The notes under the pieces: model-generated
Seen by the model: only the letters and a program-made list of their open reading frames with translations
What the model was told of the DNA's origin: nothing
The model's database searches: none
Shown here: positions 1 through 8,635 of the stretch, in pieces
Layout: every line of letters begins with the position of its first letter
Position numbering within the stretch: the first letter of the stretch is position 1
Made by a program: the position numbers and the translations under genes
From: Euperipatoides rowelli
Lineage: Eukaryota; Onychophora; Udeonychophora; Euonychophora; Peripatopsidae
DNA: 11,839 bases
Assembly: GCA_003024985.2 (NCBI GenBank)
Contig: PXIH01S0005994.1
Reading direction: 5' to 3' (one strand)

Positions 1-780
1 TATTTAGAAACAACTAATATTTTTGTAAAACATTTTGTATGATATAAACAAATAACAACAAAGGTGTAGTATCAGAATATGAGCTTCCCATAAACTATTT
101 TCATTCAAATTATGAAACAACGTCAATTTTTTAAAGGGTATTTTTTAAAAGAAAATGCTATGAAATGTTATTTTTTAGTTAGAAATTGCTTTTAAACCAT
201 TTTTAAAATGCTATAAATGCCAATCCCTACTAATAAGTATAATAATCTCTTTCTGTCTATATTAATATATCTTTAATCAATAAATATATATTATTCATAT
301 CAAATTTTTAATAGACAAACAAGAGAGCTAACATGAATACATAAAATATAAATCCATATACAGGTTAGCACTGACTAACCAAAAAAAAAAAAAGAACACC
401 ATTATGACATTATTCTCTTTCCCTGACTATTAATCTATCCTTAATATAATTTATTCTTATCAAATTTTTCTAGTATATAATAAACACTATAATTATTAAA
501 CATTAATATTCTCATTCTTTCTAGTTCGTGTTTGACAAAATATTTTTTTTTATTAAATTCATAAATTGATCAACCAATTATTATTAAATAACCAAAATTC
601 TCAACCTCCTTGGAGTTGCATAACTTACCTATAATTGAAAACAATTCCCAGTGCACTTGACCCACATATCTTTCATTATCTTCAATTGAAAATGCAGTTG
701 GGTAACACTCATTAAAGAATATATACTTAAATATTGTTGAGGTTATATAGAGTGAATAAATTTATAGAGATTTATTAGCC
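1..780. other. AT-rich non-coding stretch
   Basis: No open frame of useful length or recognisable protein similarity is visible on either strand. The stretch contains A/T runs, a 13-base A run at 381-393 directly preceded by a 6-bp hairpin (GGTTAG/CTAACC at 363-380), and a weak direct repeat described separately. The minus strand at about 600-720 can be read as a short stop-free stretch containing ELFSIIGKLCNSKEVENFG, which might be the far C-terminal end of the neighbouring LINE. I could not tie it to a known domain. Confidence 0.6.
241..473 (+). repeat. Weak direct repeat pair (241-314 and 409-473)
   Basis: Two blocks share the order TCTCTTTC, CT(G)ACTAT/CTATATTAAT, TATC(T/C)TTAAT, TTATTC(A/T)TATCAAATTTTT and a closing TAG. 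The second copy is about 9 bases shorter. Similarity is moderate and both copies are AT-rich, so some agreement is expected from composition alone. They could be the remains of a tandem duplication or of two copies of one short element. Confidence 0.35.
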
Positions 781-1181
781 ATAGAGTCTTTAGCTCTTGC
801 AAGATCAGCTTGCATAAAATTACCATAATCTGTGGATAAAATAAAAGGTATCTTAATTTTGACCATAATTGTATCTTGAGAATAGAAAAGTCCAGAATAT
901 CCAATTCTCAATGGATATAATAGTCTGGAGCATATCAAGGTAGATGAAACAATTTTTTAAAAAAAAAGTTTAAAAAATTATAATTTGTTGATAGCTTATA
1001 GAAAAGCCCAGATGGGGCTAGCATAAGTAAATATTAAGAAAATAATTGTTTTAAATAAACACATATATACATCAAACTTACCCATTTTAATCTTGGTAAA
1101 AGTGGGCCACAATTGATTTAAAGCCTTTTTAGCTTTACTTGTATAAAACATTTTAGCCTCGCATAGAAACAGGTATCCCAA
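780..1181 (-). pseudogene. LINE post-RT thumb and C-terminal tail remnant
   Basis: The block at 1181-996 overlaps the end of the RT block in another frame. It contains AKKALNQLWPTFTKIKM and ends in TYASPIW, the usual LINE pattern 'KALN.L...........L.YA.PIW' just after the palm. After a stop at 996, minus-strand reading can be followed through LDMLQTII and VKIKIPFILSTDYGNF to about 780, with one more frame change. The part below 996 is less certain. Confidence 0.7.
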
Positions 1182-2112
1182 GATAAGTATAAGTATTATT
1201 TATTATAAATGATTTAGCTGTATTGTCCCAGTAGAAAGCATATTTTCCATTATACTTATTGCCATTTTTAAATATCTTAATTCTTGATTTCTTCATATTT
1301 ATTTTTAAATTACGCTCTACGAAAAAAGTTCTCACCAACCTAATTTTCCTCTGCAAGTTGATAGAGTATGCCAGCAATATATCATCTGTGTAACACAGGC
1401 AATGGACTCCAAGATCACTCAAAGCAATAGAACCAATTTCCAAATAATCTAGTATTTTCGATAAGCCATTAAGAAATAAATTAAAGACAAGAGGGCTTAG
1501 CGAATCCCCCTGCAGCACCCCTCTCTGTATCTGTATTGGGGCTGTATCATCATCACCTCTCACAATAGAAGTATGTGCTACTGAATAAGAATTATGTAGA
1601 AAATTGATAAATAAATTAGAATTGCCCAAATTCTTTAGAGTTTTCCAAAGAATAGAATGTGAGACATCCTGGAATACTTAGAGAGTATAAACATCCTCTC
1701 TTCTAGCCAACTTAGTATGAATCAAAGTAAATAGTGTGAATATAGTTGAGTAAGAATTTTTAAATTCCACCCAGGCCTCTTAAATAAACTCACACCCTAT
1801 TTTCCCTACCTCTAATCTTCAATATAAAATATTGGATAAAATATTTGTCATGACAGGTAATAGACTAATGGTCTATAGTTAGAGGAGTTTTGAGTCACCG
1901 TTTTATAAATGGGTAAATATGTATTTTAGCCAAATTAGAAGGAATAGTAGCATCAACAATTTTTTATTAATCAAATGAAAAAGACTTTCTCTGTATCTTG
2001 CTGAGGTAAATTTGTTATATTCATTATGAAGTATGTCAATGTCTACAGCCTTATTATTTCCCAATACTGCAATAGCTATCTCAAGTTCCATCAATGAGAT
2101 GAGTGCATCCAA
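1153..2112 (-). pseudogene. LINE reverse transcriptase remnant
   Basis: This would copy the element RNA at the nicked target. The first block (2112-1903) contains LGNNKAVDIDILHNEY, matching the RT motif in which a conserved K-A-x-G-x-D precedes 'pNE'. Here the usual Gly is Asp. Broken sequence at 1630-1900 carries recognisable palm pieces, including one like 'HSILWKTLK' near 1630-1660. The last block (1629-1153) has QRGVLQGDSLSPLVFNLFL, the catalytic-loop motif as CYTDD at 1381-1392 (most LINEs have YADD), NMKKSRIKIF, and YTYLGIPVS. Both catalytic aspartates are kept, but stops and frameshifts elsewhere inactivate the gene. Confidence 0.92.
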
Positions 2113-2487
2113 GCATAAGTTTAAGTCCTACCTAATGTAATTTTGCATATTAGATTGCTATCCATAAATCTCTCATTGTAAAAAAACAAACCATGTTTCA
2201 TAAGTAATAGCTTTTCCAAAATTATCATTATATCTTAATTTTATGTTTATTTTCCAAAATAAAGAAGGATCTGTTGAGATTAATGTATTGGTCAATTTAT
2301 TTAGATAATCCTTTGTACTCATATGACATATCTTTTTATATTTACTTTTCTCTTACAGATAATTATCGCTTTCTGAATTCCTCAAGGTAAGGCAATATTT
2401 ATGTAATTTCTATTTATAGACATTGTTGTGTGTCTACATTTCAAATAATCACAAGGCTGAGATTTAGTATCTTTATCAATTTTCTTC
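2113..2487 (-). pseudogene. LINE linker between endonuclease and RT
   Basis: The minus strand at about 2170-2340 reads through KKICHMSTKDYLNKL, then TDPSLFWKINIKLRYND, then ITYETWFVFL. The pattern 'D(P)xxFW...LR...I....W..FF' is typical of the segment between endonuclease and reverse transcriptase in many LINEs. The block is therefore part of the same element and not a separate gene. Stops and frame changes lie on both sides. Confidence 0.72.
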
Positions 2488-3165
2488 CTAGAATAAATCA
2501 ACTGTAAATAGAGCTTCTATCATAAAGTCATAAAATTCAACAGTTGTGTTAGGGATGTTTACATTAGAAATATTATCATATACTAGTCTAGAAAACTTTG
2601 GTTGATTTCCTTTGGACCATGACAATAATACAATCACATTAGGAATATCTTTCTTAACTTTGATTGGAAAGTGGTCAGAAATTGAATATTGCAGCACTTC
2701 TAAATCCACTGAGTGTGTATATAATTCATAAGAGACAAGAGCCAAATCAATAAGACATACTCCTTGAAAGTTAAGAAAAGTCATCATACCACTACAACAC
2801 TGTGTGCACATACATTTAAAACAACAAGTGAGTTTAACTCCATGAAGCTGTTGAAATGACCACCTGAAAAAAAGTTAATATCATTATCTTCATTATCCAG
2901 TAATGCTAATCTGGCATTAAAATCCATTAAAAAAAAACTGAAAAAAAAACCACCACTAAATTTATACAGATCATTCTCTATCTCTTGTATCAACTCTACT
3001 ATATCCGATTTAGGAGGGGAATTGACAATACAAATCACATTATTTTTTTTCAAAGTAATTTTAGAATTTAAGACAAATCTAATCCTATACTTAGTTATGA
3101 GAATATTAGTAATTTTCCCCTTTAATATATTTTTAATAATTACCACAATTCCCCAGATGGTCGGC
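2488..3165 (-). pseudogene. LINE AP-endonuclease domain remnant
   Basis: This is the phosphodiesterase domain that nicks target DNA in APE-type LINEs. Reading begins with GRPSGG at about 3150-3165, one base out of frame with the following GIVVIIKNILKG. It continues through SPPKSDIVELIQEIENDLY and a 'MDFNARLA' block, the counterpart of the family GDFNAR motif with the G lost. A frame change near 2800 is followed by GVCLIDLALVS and then SDHFPI, which holds the catalytic Asp-His pair. Two overlapping open frames (2784-3146 and 2488-2811) give most of it. The order and spacing match the C-terminal two thirds of the domain, and the N-terminal part with the catalytic Glu is missing. The frameshifts show that it is dead. 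Confidence 0.85.
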
Positions 3166-3170
3166 CTGTG

Positions 3171-3384
3171 ACCTTAGATTCTTTAGATTGTATAGAGAAA
3201 TAATTTAAAATAAACTGTTTATAGGAAGAGAGTGCCAGGTCTCTACAAAAGTGATGATATACTATTTTCTTAGATTATAAAGTTCAAAAGCCTGAAAGGG
3301 TTATTTGCTCGTAAAATGTTCCAAAACTCTGTAACGTTAAAGCAAAATTTAATAATAATTTTAAAGCTAAACAATTGAAGAACT
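3171..3384. other. Junction zone between the LINE and the gypsy remnant
   Basis: No motif is recognisable here. The LINE endonuclease reading fades at about 3165 (minus), and gypsy RT reading on the plus strand becomes convincing only at about 3385. The elements lie head to head (LINE 5' side facing gypsy RT). I saw no target-site duplication that fixes which inserted into which. Confidence 0.5.
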
Positions 3385-3724
3385 ATGGACAATTAATACA
3401 CACAAGGGACTTTAAAGTATAAGCTCCTGCCATTTTTCAATAGATCATTAACAAATTGTTGTCTGGAATTCCTAACATTCTCTGTTATCTAAATGACCGA
3501 CTCATCATCAGTAAAAATTAAAATTACCATATTAAAAAAGCACACAAAGCTTTAACAAAAATCAGGGATAAAACTAAACTTTGATTACTTTGGACATATT
3601 ATTGATGCTCATGGTATCCATCCTTCATCAGCAAAAATAATAGGACTTATCATGGCACCTGAACATATGAACATTGATCAATAAAGATCATTCATTGTAC
3701 TAGTCAGATTATAGGGTTCAGGTT
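3385..3724 (+). pseudogene. Gypsy reverse transcriptase palm remnant
   Basis: Successive pieces in shifting frames read LTINTHKGL (family: L.INTHKGLY), then NKLLSGIPNILCYLNDRLIIS at about 3455-3515, then DYFGHIIDAHGIHPSSAK at about 3583-3640, then APEHMNIDQ and RSFIVLV. The catalytic YLDD motif is YLND here, so the first of the paired aspartates is lost, which alone would destroy polymerase activity. Family members have 'YLGHVI...G.HP....V.AI..AP.P.N..ELRSFLG' at this point, and the match is clear over about 110 residues. Confidence 0.88.
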
Positions 3725-4370
3725 TGGAATAAAGAATGTAACTATAATTTGTATATGATATTGGGGTAGAGTGGTCAAAGTGGAAGGGGGCCGAACCCTA
3801 TAAATTTAAAGAGGGGAGAGGGAAGCAGCTGAAAGATAATGGGTTAGTGAAACAAATATAAAGATATAGTTTAGAAATATNAANCTTTATTGCNAGAGGN
3901 GACNGNATGTAGGTAGCCAGGAAGGATGACAGTTAANNAAGATNAAACTNGTTCAAGGCCTTACCGGAGCTCCGGAGATAAGGAGGAAGATCCAGATAAC
4001 ATTGATGAAATCCTTGGAGGTCCGGGTAACTCCTGGTCCGGGTTTTGAAGTAGAATAATTATCATGCTGTACAAGTTTCCAACTATAAACATAAAAGAGG
4101 TATATGAGTATATGATACTTTATAATTCTCACAGTATTGGAGTGGAATCCTATATTCTCTTTACTAGAGTGGGTTGAGAGGAAGATTGTTGGATGTAATT
4201 TTAGAAAAGGAGAAATATATTTGTCTTCTTGATGTGGAGATGATTTGCAGTTTGTTTTTTATCCATTAAGTATATATTAGTTATATTGTATCATGGCAAC
4301 TAGATCTATTGTTGGGCCTCTAGTGAAGATATTCCTAATTAATAATTATATTGCTATTTATTTATTTTTC
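3725..4370. other. Foreign DNA interrupting the gypsy pol remnant
   Basis: RT reading stops at about 3724 and pol-like reading resumes at about 4371-4460, so about 650 bases separate codons that are adjacent in the family. The left half is the repeat-bounded insert at 3761-4107. The right half (4118-4370) is unidentified AT-rich sequence without long open frames, and may belong to a second insertion or to decayed host or element sequence. Confidence 0.65.
3761..4107. mobile_element. ~350-bp insertion flanked by a 10-bp direct repeat; unclassified
   Basis: GTATATGATA occurs exactly at 3751-3760 and again at 4108-4117, as expected of a target-site duplication. Between them lies sequence much richer in G+C than its surroundings, with GGGGTAGAGTGGTCAAAG at the left end, a GGGGGCCGAACCC block, purine-rich GGGGAGAGGGAAG and the perfect 12-base palindrome CCGGAGCTCCGG at 3964-3975. 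It has no coding capacity and no terminal inverted repeats that I can see. Size and duplication length would fit a SINE or a non-autonomous element. The left end is vaguely A-box-like, but no convincing B box follows on that strand. All N characters of the window fall inside this insert. Confidence 0.55.
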
Positions 4371-4800
4371 CCTCCTCAAGTCTGCTACAAGATATTATCA
4401 TTAATTCATCCCTGATCTTGGAATTAGAACACACAAGCTGCTGAAAAATTCAATTTAGTAAAAAAAAGTAATTGCTTCCATTAACATGCTAATACACTAT
4501 CACTTCCTATTATTGTGGTCACTGATGCTTTGCCATGGGGTCTAGGAGTTGTTTTATCACACTGTTCACCAGATGGCAGTAAAAGACCAATAAGTTTTGC
4601 TTCACATTCACTGACAAAGGTAGGAAATTAAAAAATTTCATACATTCTATGTTGGGAGAAAATTTACATTTTACACTGGCCCTAACCCCTTGCAGTAATT
4701 TTTGATGCCACAATGGAAGTTCCACCACTAGCAGCACTTAGGTTACAATAATGTTAACCTGTAATTGTGGCATATATATTTATGGCAAAATATTAAACAA
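4371..4800 (+). pseudogene. Gypsy RT connection and RNase H remnant (copy 1)
   Basis: RNase H removes template RNA during reverse transcription. Pieces read NTQAAEKFNLVKK, then VIASINMLIHY, then LPIIVVTDALPWGLGVVLS (4496-4560), then SPDGSKRPISFASHSLTK to 4620. After a loss of roughly 20 residues, KKFHTFYVGRKFTFYTG follows, and after a one-base shift VIFDATMEVPPLAALRLQ (about 4698-4750). The first catalytic Asp is kept (VVTDA, codon at 4523-4525), the segment with the catalytic Glu is deleted, and the TDH motif is TGP, so the Asp there is gone. The end (PVI.AY.F..KY) matches the close of the domain. Confidence 0.88.
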
Positions 4801-6470
4801 ATCCCTGATAGCTTTGAACATTAAAATGAATGTTTAATAAACAAAAATTTGAAATATGCATCTTCCTGTGTATGACATCATACATTCTTACTGAATATTA
4901 ATTTTACTGTATATTATTACTATTGTCCTAAGTCCATAAGAACATCAATGGTTCTGAGTCTTAAGTGCATTAAGTTTGATGTTGCATGGTTACTTATGTT
5001 ATCAATAATACTAAACTCTGCAAACATGGTAATCAATGACACCTTAACACCAATTAATAATAAATAAAGTTATATCAAGTATTATTATCGCAGTGACAAA
5101 ACCAGTTCATATGAAAATGATTGCATCAACGGAATAAAAATTGTAGCATCTCTGTTTTTTTTTCAACGAGTAAATTCTCAAATGCATGCAGTAACAAAGT
5201 GAGATGCAAATAGTTCTAGTTGAATAATATGAATTAGAGAAATCTACAGAGCGAATGAAATTCTTTTACAGCCTAAGTCACTTTTGCAATGATAGTAATT
5301 AACTGCATCCGAAATATTCTTATAAAATATATTATTGTTAATAGTGCACTAAATTTTTTGTATTTTAGTATTTATATTAACAAAAATGAAAATTTGTTAG
5401 TAAGGCTCATCTACTCCAATGTTGTAAATTTTTATGTAAATAAACAGTACAGTCAATATTTATTTGTTTAACCAAAGGTAGTCTTATTATTTATACAAAT
5501 TGTTTAAGCACAGTACATTTGCATAATTAACATTATAACATTTGAAGAATGAATGAACCACATTTAATTTTCATATCCAAGTACAGATTGAATAAGAATT
5601 TAAAACTAGGCTAAAAAATGCCTAAAATGGTCATGTGTATGTACCCAAATTGCATTCTAGTAAGTTTTGAAATAGTTATACTATCCCATTCATATAATAA
5701 TAGCTTAGTAGTGAGACTGTAATCTATTAATGTATATAAGGCTGAGGGTATGTAGCATTCTCTGTTGTCAAATAAATAAATAAATATAAATAATTCCAAA
5801 AATGCATAAAATGAAAAACTAATTTTGATAGAGATAACATGAAAGATATGTTTTTAATTATAATTTTTCTAGATACGAAATAGAAAGATTAGCTGATATA
5901 ATATAGTCTATATAAAATTTATATTCTAAATTATTTTATCTGCAATGATCTTTTACCCTTTAAAAATTTTAAACTATAACATCAAAAGAATGAAAATGTA
6001 GATAGGATTTAATGGCTTTTAATATGCTTAATTTTTTTTTCTTTTAAAGTATTTTCTTTTATAAGCTCTTATTATTTTTTATGTAATTTTTTTTCTTTCT
6101 AAAATATAATGTAAAATATTAAAAGAAATTTATATAACTCATTTCCTTGCTTATAGCAACTGTAATTTACTTAAAATTATACAGGCAAAAACATATTCTT
6201 TGAAGTAAATAATTTCCTATCTATTTTCATTTAAAAATCGAAGAAAAAAATATTAAATGATATTGACATTTTTATTAGGCCTGTATTAGGATTTTTTTTT
6301 TATAATTGTTGTTACCTGAGTTGAACTCAAGATTACCTCATGGCCACCTTGAGACAATTTTTATTTCCTCCCACCCCCCTCCCCTCCAATTTTTCTAGGA
6401 TGAAGTTCTAACCATGTTCTATTCAATATTAAGAAATATGGGCCTTGGGTTTAACGAGTGGATGTAGCTA
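4801..6470. other. Long AT-rich stretch without identifiable genes
   Basis: Open frames in this stretch (for example 5289-5471 plus and 5611-5799 minus) are under 65 codons, AT-driven and without recognisable motifs, so I do not call them. Local features are an AAAT microsatellite at about 5770-5793, several T runs, and a C-rich tract CCCACCCCCCTCCCCTCC at about 6371-6389 that stands out from the composition. Confidence 0.65.
5770..5793 (+). repeat. AAAT microsatellite
   Basis: A short run of AAAT/ATAA units with one interruption, next to further AT-rich DNA. Confidence 0.8.
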
Positions 6471-6518
6471 TTGCATTCAAATATGTTATAACTCTACTTG
6501 TAACATATTTGAACGCAA
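6471..6518. repeat. 18-bp hairpin with 12-base loop
   Basis: TTGCATTCAAATATGTTA at 6471-6488 faces its reverse complement at 6501-6518 with one mismatch in 18 positions and a 12-base spacer. Such agreement is beyond what AT-rich sequence normally gives, as the arms include GC-containing ends. It is not next to a poly-T stretch and no coding sequence sits immediately beside it. It could be the core of a small foldback element or a chance survivor of a larger inverted repeat. Confidence 0.75.
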
Positions 6519-6544
6519 GAGTGTTGAATCGGAATCACTATCTG

Positions 6545-7230
6545 AGTTGTTCATAATGATGTAATGCTTTCATGTAAATTTAAGCTGATGTCATTAACTA
6601 AGTTTATGACTTTTTCACATTGTGACAACACTATTTTAAAAGCTAATCATGTTAATACTTTTTTTAATTTTCTTGCTCTTAATGGTTATTTCTTTAATAA
6701 TCATGATGATTGTGAAATCATTTCTGAAAAAATCTATTTTGTGAAATCTCAATTTTTTGTGCCTTCATTATCAGGATCTGGCAAATTGCTTTCATGGTGG
6801 ACCATTTCTTGATTCCTATAAAAATTGTATCAATCATAATTGTGATATCCATTTACACATGATTTTTTTTTAAATTATATTAGTGATGTTAATTTATCAC
6901 AGCATAGAAATAATGCTTTGAATAATATTAATGATAATGTTAAAATGTGTTTAGATATGTTTAAATTGCTTAATAAAAAAGTTGTTGACATTTCTGAAGA
7001 ATTACTCCATTTTATTGTGAAGCATAATAGCCTCATGTGGTCAGCAATCATATGATTTGTTAGTGAATGGAAATACTACTATTACTATTCTAAACTCTAT
7101 TTTCCTCCCACTTCTAAACAAGTAGTTCAAATTAATGTGGTTAATGATGATGTAATTTATTGACCTTACACCTGTGTTGGAAAATAATGAATCTATGTTT
7201 TTACTAGAGTAAATAAAAATATAAAAACAA
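6545..7230 (+). pseudogene. Unidentified coding-like sequence, probably element-derived
   Basis: An 82-codon open frame (6564-6812) is followed, in other frames, by further stop-poor stretches: one around 6885-7045 containing RNNALNNINDNVKMCLDMF and KKVVDISEELLHFIVKHN, then one with NGNTTITILNSIFLPLL near 7066-7120, then VVQINVVNDDVIY and TPVLENNES to about 7200. Frame shifts between blocks and a codon composition that is less purely AT than the flanks suggest an old protein gene. I recognise no domain. Its position just upstream of a probable gag fragment on the same strand would fit the 5' part of the same gypsy element, but LINE ORF1 or an unrelated gene are equally open. Confidence 0.35.
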
Positions 7231-7650
7231 AGTTTCCTCAACTAATGATCTGAATCCTTTAAGTTACGATAATAAAGCAAGGTCTAACAAGCATTCATTA
7301 ATGTTTATAGATAGATTGCTGGTATTGAAAGCATGTGTATTTAGTTAACTTTTGACTGATATTGATAAGGCATACTTTACTGCTCTTGAATCACAGAAGG
7401 GTCTGAAAATGAAGCACCTACACAAAGGGAACATAATAATTTTTCATCAGAAAAATTAAAATTAGTGGCACTTAATCCTTCCTTTTCTGTATTATTCTAT
7501 AACTTTTTGATAGAATAATAGGCCTACAGAAAGAGGCCAAGTTGCCATTTGACTTATCCAAAAGAATTTTGCAACAAAACTAGAAGGTAACGTCAAATCT
7601 ATGTATGCACAATATTTAGCAAAGGCTGATTTTGATAGTATTGAGGAAAT
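7229..7650 (+). pseudogene. Probable gypsy gag remnant (copy A)
   Basis: Plus-strand reading gives SSTNDLNPLSYDNKARSNKH and FIDRLLVLKACVF, a stop, LTDIDKAYFTALES, then after a frameshift GSENEAPTQREHNNFSSEKL and LNPSFSVLFYNFLIE with a stop. After a further shift it reads PFDLSKRI and NFATKLEGNVKSMYAQYLA with ADFDSIEEILFDLK. The last part resembles capsid-type gag ('LxGxAxxxYxxxL....S.EE....L...F'). Residues from LTDIDKAYF to PFDLS have a diverged counterpart on the opposite strand at 10607-10833, where they run directly into gypsy RT. That link to pol is the main reason for calling it gag. The assignment is an inference, as no zinc knuckle is visible. Confidence 0.45.
7490..7520. repeat. Hairpin inside gag remnant, copy A
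   Basis: TATTATTCTAT (7490-7500) is followed after 9 bases by its exact reverse complement (7510-7520). The matching position in the other gag copy (10651-10693) has a longer, perfect version, so the palindrome predates the duplication. Confidence 0.7.
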
Positions 7651-8635
7651 CTTATTTGATCTAAAAATATTTTTTCATCACACATTGATAAAACATCCAT
7701 ATGAGAAACTTTTGATGAATCAGATTAGCCTTAACATGTATATCATTAATATTAGACTATAAACTCCAATAAAAACCGAAATAACACTGCCCAATACCCA
7801 TTGACATAAAGTTAGATATCTTTCTCTAATATGTCTATATTGTACTAAACTTCTAATCTGCTCATATTGAGCAAGGTTAATAAAAATAGTAAGATGATAA
7901 GAGTCATCAATCGGAGTTAGAAACCCAATATTTATCTCATAATTACACTTTGTAAAACATTTATCTTGTACATTATCACCCCTAATAGGTTTAGAAATAA
8001 TTAGTTTACACTCACTAAATCTAGACACAAATGATACATTGGTTTAATTAAAGACACCACACAGAAAAATGGATGCATTAGAATTAACAGAAATCAATCT
8101 ATCAATCCCAAATTATATTTTTTTTACTTCAAATAAATTGATATCGGAAGGTGATATATTCAATGCTACTAATCAAATCCACAGAATAGATCTTGGAAGA
8201 TAAAAAGGTGTGATAATCATAGTGACAGCTTCAACAACTTCTAAAGAGGGTATCTTAGATCCTGGACAATAATTTCATTTTGGAATAAATAGAGACACGT
8301 CCTCCATGAATTTTCTTAGGATTATTACAAATTCTATGGAATGATTTATAATCAAGTTATAAGTACGGTATCTTTATGAATATTTGATATCCATGGTTCC
8401 ATTAATATCATAATACTTGGAAGATAAGTGATCATAGTAGCTTCAAAATTATTAAATTTATTACTAATTTATCTAATGTTAATGAACATTATTGAAGGGT
8501 AGAAGTAGTGATTATTTAAAAATTTAATTACATTTAAATTATCATGAACAATTCCCTCATACATCTAAGAGTACCAGCCTTTTTACATTAGTAACCATAG
8601 CGTCATTGTAATTCAGATCAACACAACTATACAAA
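7649..8635 (-). pseudogene. LINE AP-endonuclease remnant, second family (left copy)
   Basis: On the minus strand, in shifting frames, the CR1/Jockey-style endonuclease order is readable: KAGTLRCMRELFHDNL, FINIR (family 'NIRSI'), FEATMITYLPSIMILMEPW (family 'ETW', catalytic Glu kept), a GGRVSIYSK-like block, a YIPPSD-like block ('YRPPS'), CGVFN (family GDFN, the Asp changed to Val, 8046-8060), then SRFSECKLIISKPIRGDNVQ (family 'PTRg.NvLD'), then DDSYHLTIFI (family 'SDH', Asp changed to Tyr, 7891-7908). After it come VQYRHIRE and a decayed 'W..L.s.NDIHVKAN' spacer. The 102-codon frame at 7720-8028 covers the last third; its apparent hydrophobic C-terminus is a frameshift product. The fragment ends where RT would start. 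Confidence 0.82.

Larger units (their letters stand above)
780..3170 (-). mobile_element. Degenerate non-LTR retrotransposon (LINE), minus strand
   Basis: Read on the minus strand from 3165 down to about 780, this is the second ORF of a LINE in the expected order: AP-type endonuclease, linker, reverse transcriptase, post-RT thumb and tail. Several frame changes and stops separate the blocks, so it is inactive. The endonuclease carries a GRPSGG-type motif and a SDHFPI motif, and the RT carries QGDSLSP and a variant YTDD. The GRPSGG motif, together with the late 'NxYTYLG' and 'SPIW' motifs, resembles the I/Nimb-like branch more than CR1/Jockey, but this family placement is my inference. No ORF1, poly-A tail or target-site duplication was identified, so the copy is probably 5'-truncated near 3170. 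Confidence 0.88.
3385..4800 (+). mobile_element. Ty3/gypsy LTR retrotransposon pol remnant (copy 1), interrupted
   Basis: The plus-strand pieces follow the gypsy pol order: RT palm, RT end, (interruption at about 3725-4370), connection, RNase H. Wording is closest to the large animal Ty3/gypsy group often labelled K02A2.6-like. No gag, protease, integrase or LTR is visible next to it. Multiple stops and frame changes mean that it is dead. A second, minus-strand gypsy RNase H at 10035-10625 is clearly related but diverged, so at least two gypsy copies or families occur in the window. Confidence 0.87.

Noticed and set aside
3761-3805. Possible tRNA head at the left end of the 350-bp insert
   Set aside because: GGGGTAGAGTGGTCAAAG is only loosely A-box-like. 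The B-box-like GGGTTCGGCCCC nearby is on the opposite strand, so the two do not form a promoter.
4519-4737. Minus-strand 72-codon open frame
   Set aside because: It is antisense to the clear plus-strand gypsy RNase H and has no motif of its own.
5289-5799. Two ~60-codon open frames (5289-5471 plus, 5611-5799 minus)
   Set aside because: Both are rich in Ile, Leu, Tyr and Asn as expected of random AT-rich DNA, with no motif and no supporting context.
6305-6360. tRNA-like boxes on the minus strand (TGGCCATGAGG and GAGTTCAACTC)
   Set aside because: The two boxes are only about 10 bases apart, too close for a tRNA or tRNA-derived SINE head, and no arms fold.
7041-7241. Minus-strand 66-codon open frame
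   Set aside because: It is AT-driven, lies opposite the coding-like plus-strand sequence and shows no recognisable motif.
7720-8028. A 102-codon frame with cysteines and a hydrophobic C-terminus, at first sight a small membrane or envelope-like glycoprotein
   Set aside because: The preceding residues match the LINE endonuclease pattern PTRGxNvLD...SDH, and the hydrophobic end is a frameshifted reading of the endonuclease-RT spacer. The right copy in another frame reads DWSLWSNINDIHV at the same place. No envelope gene is present.
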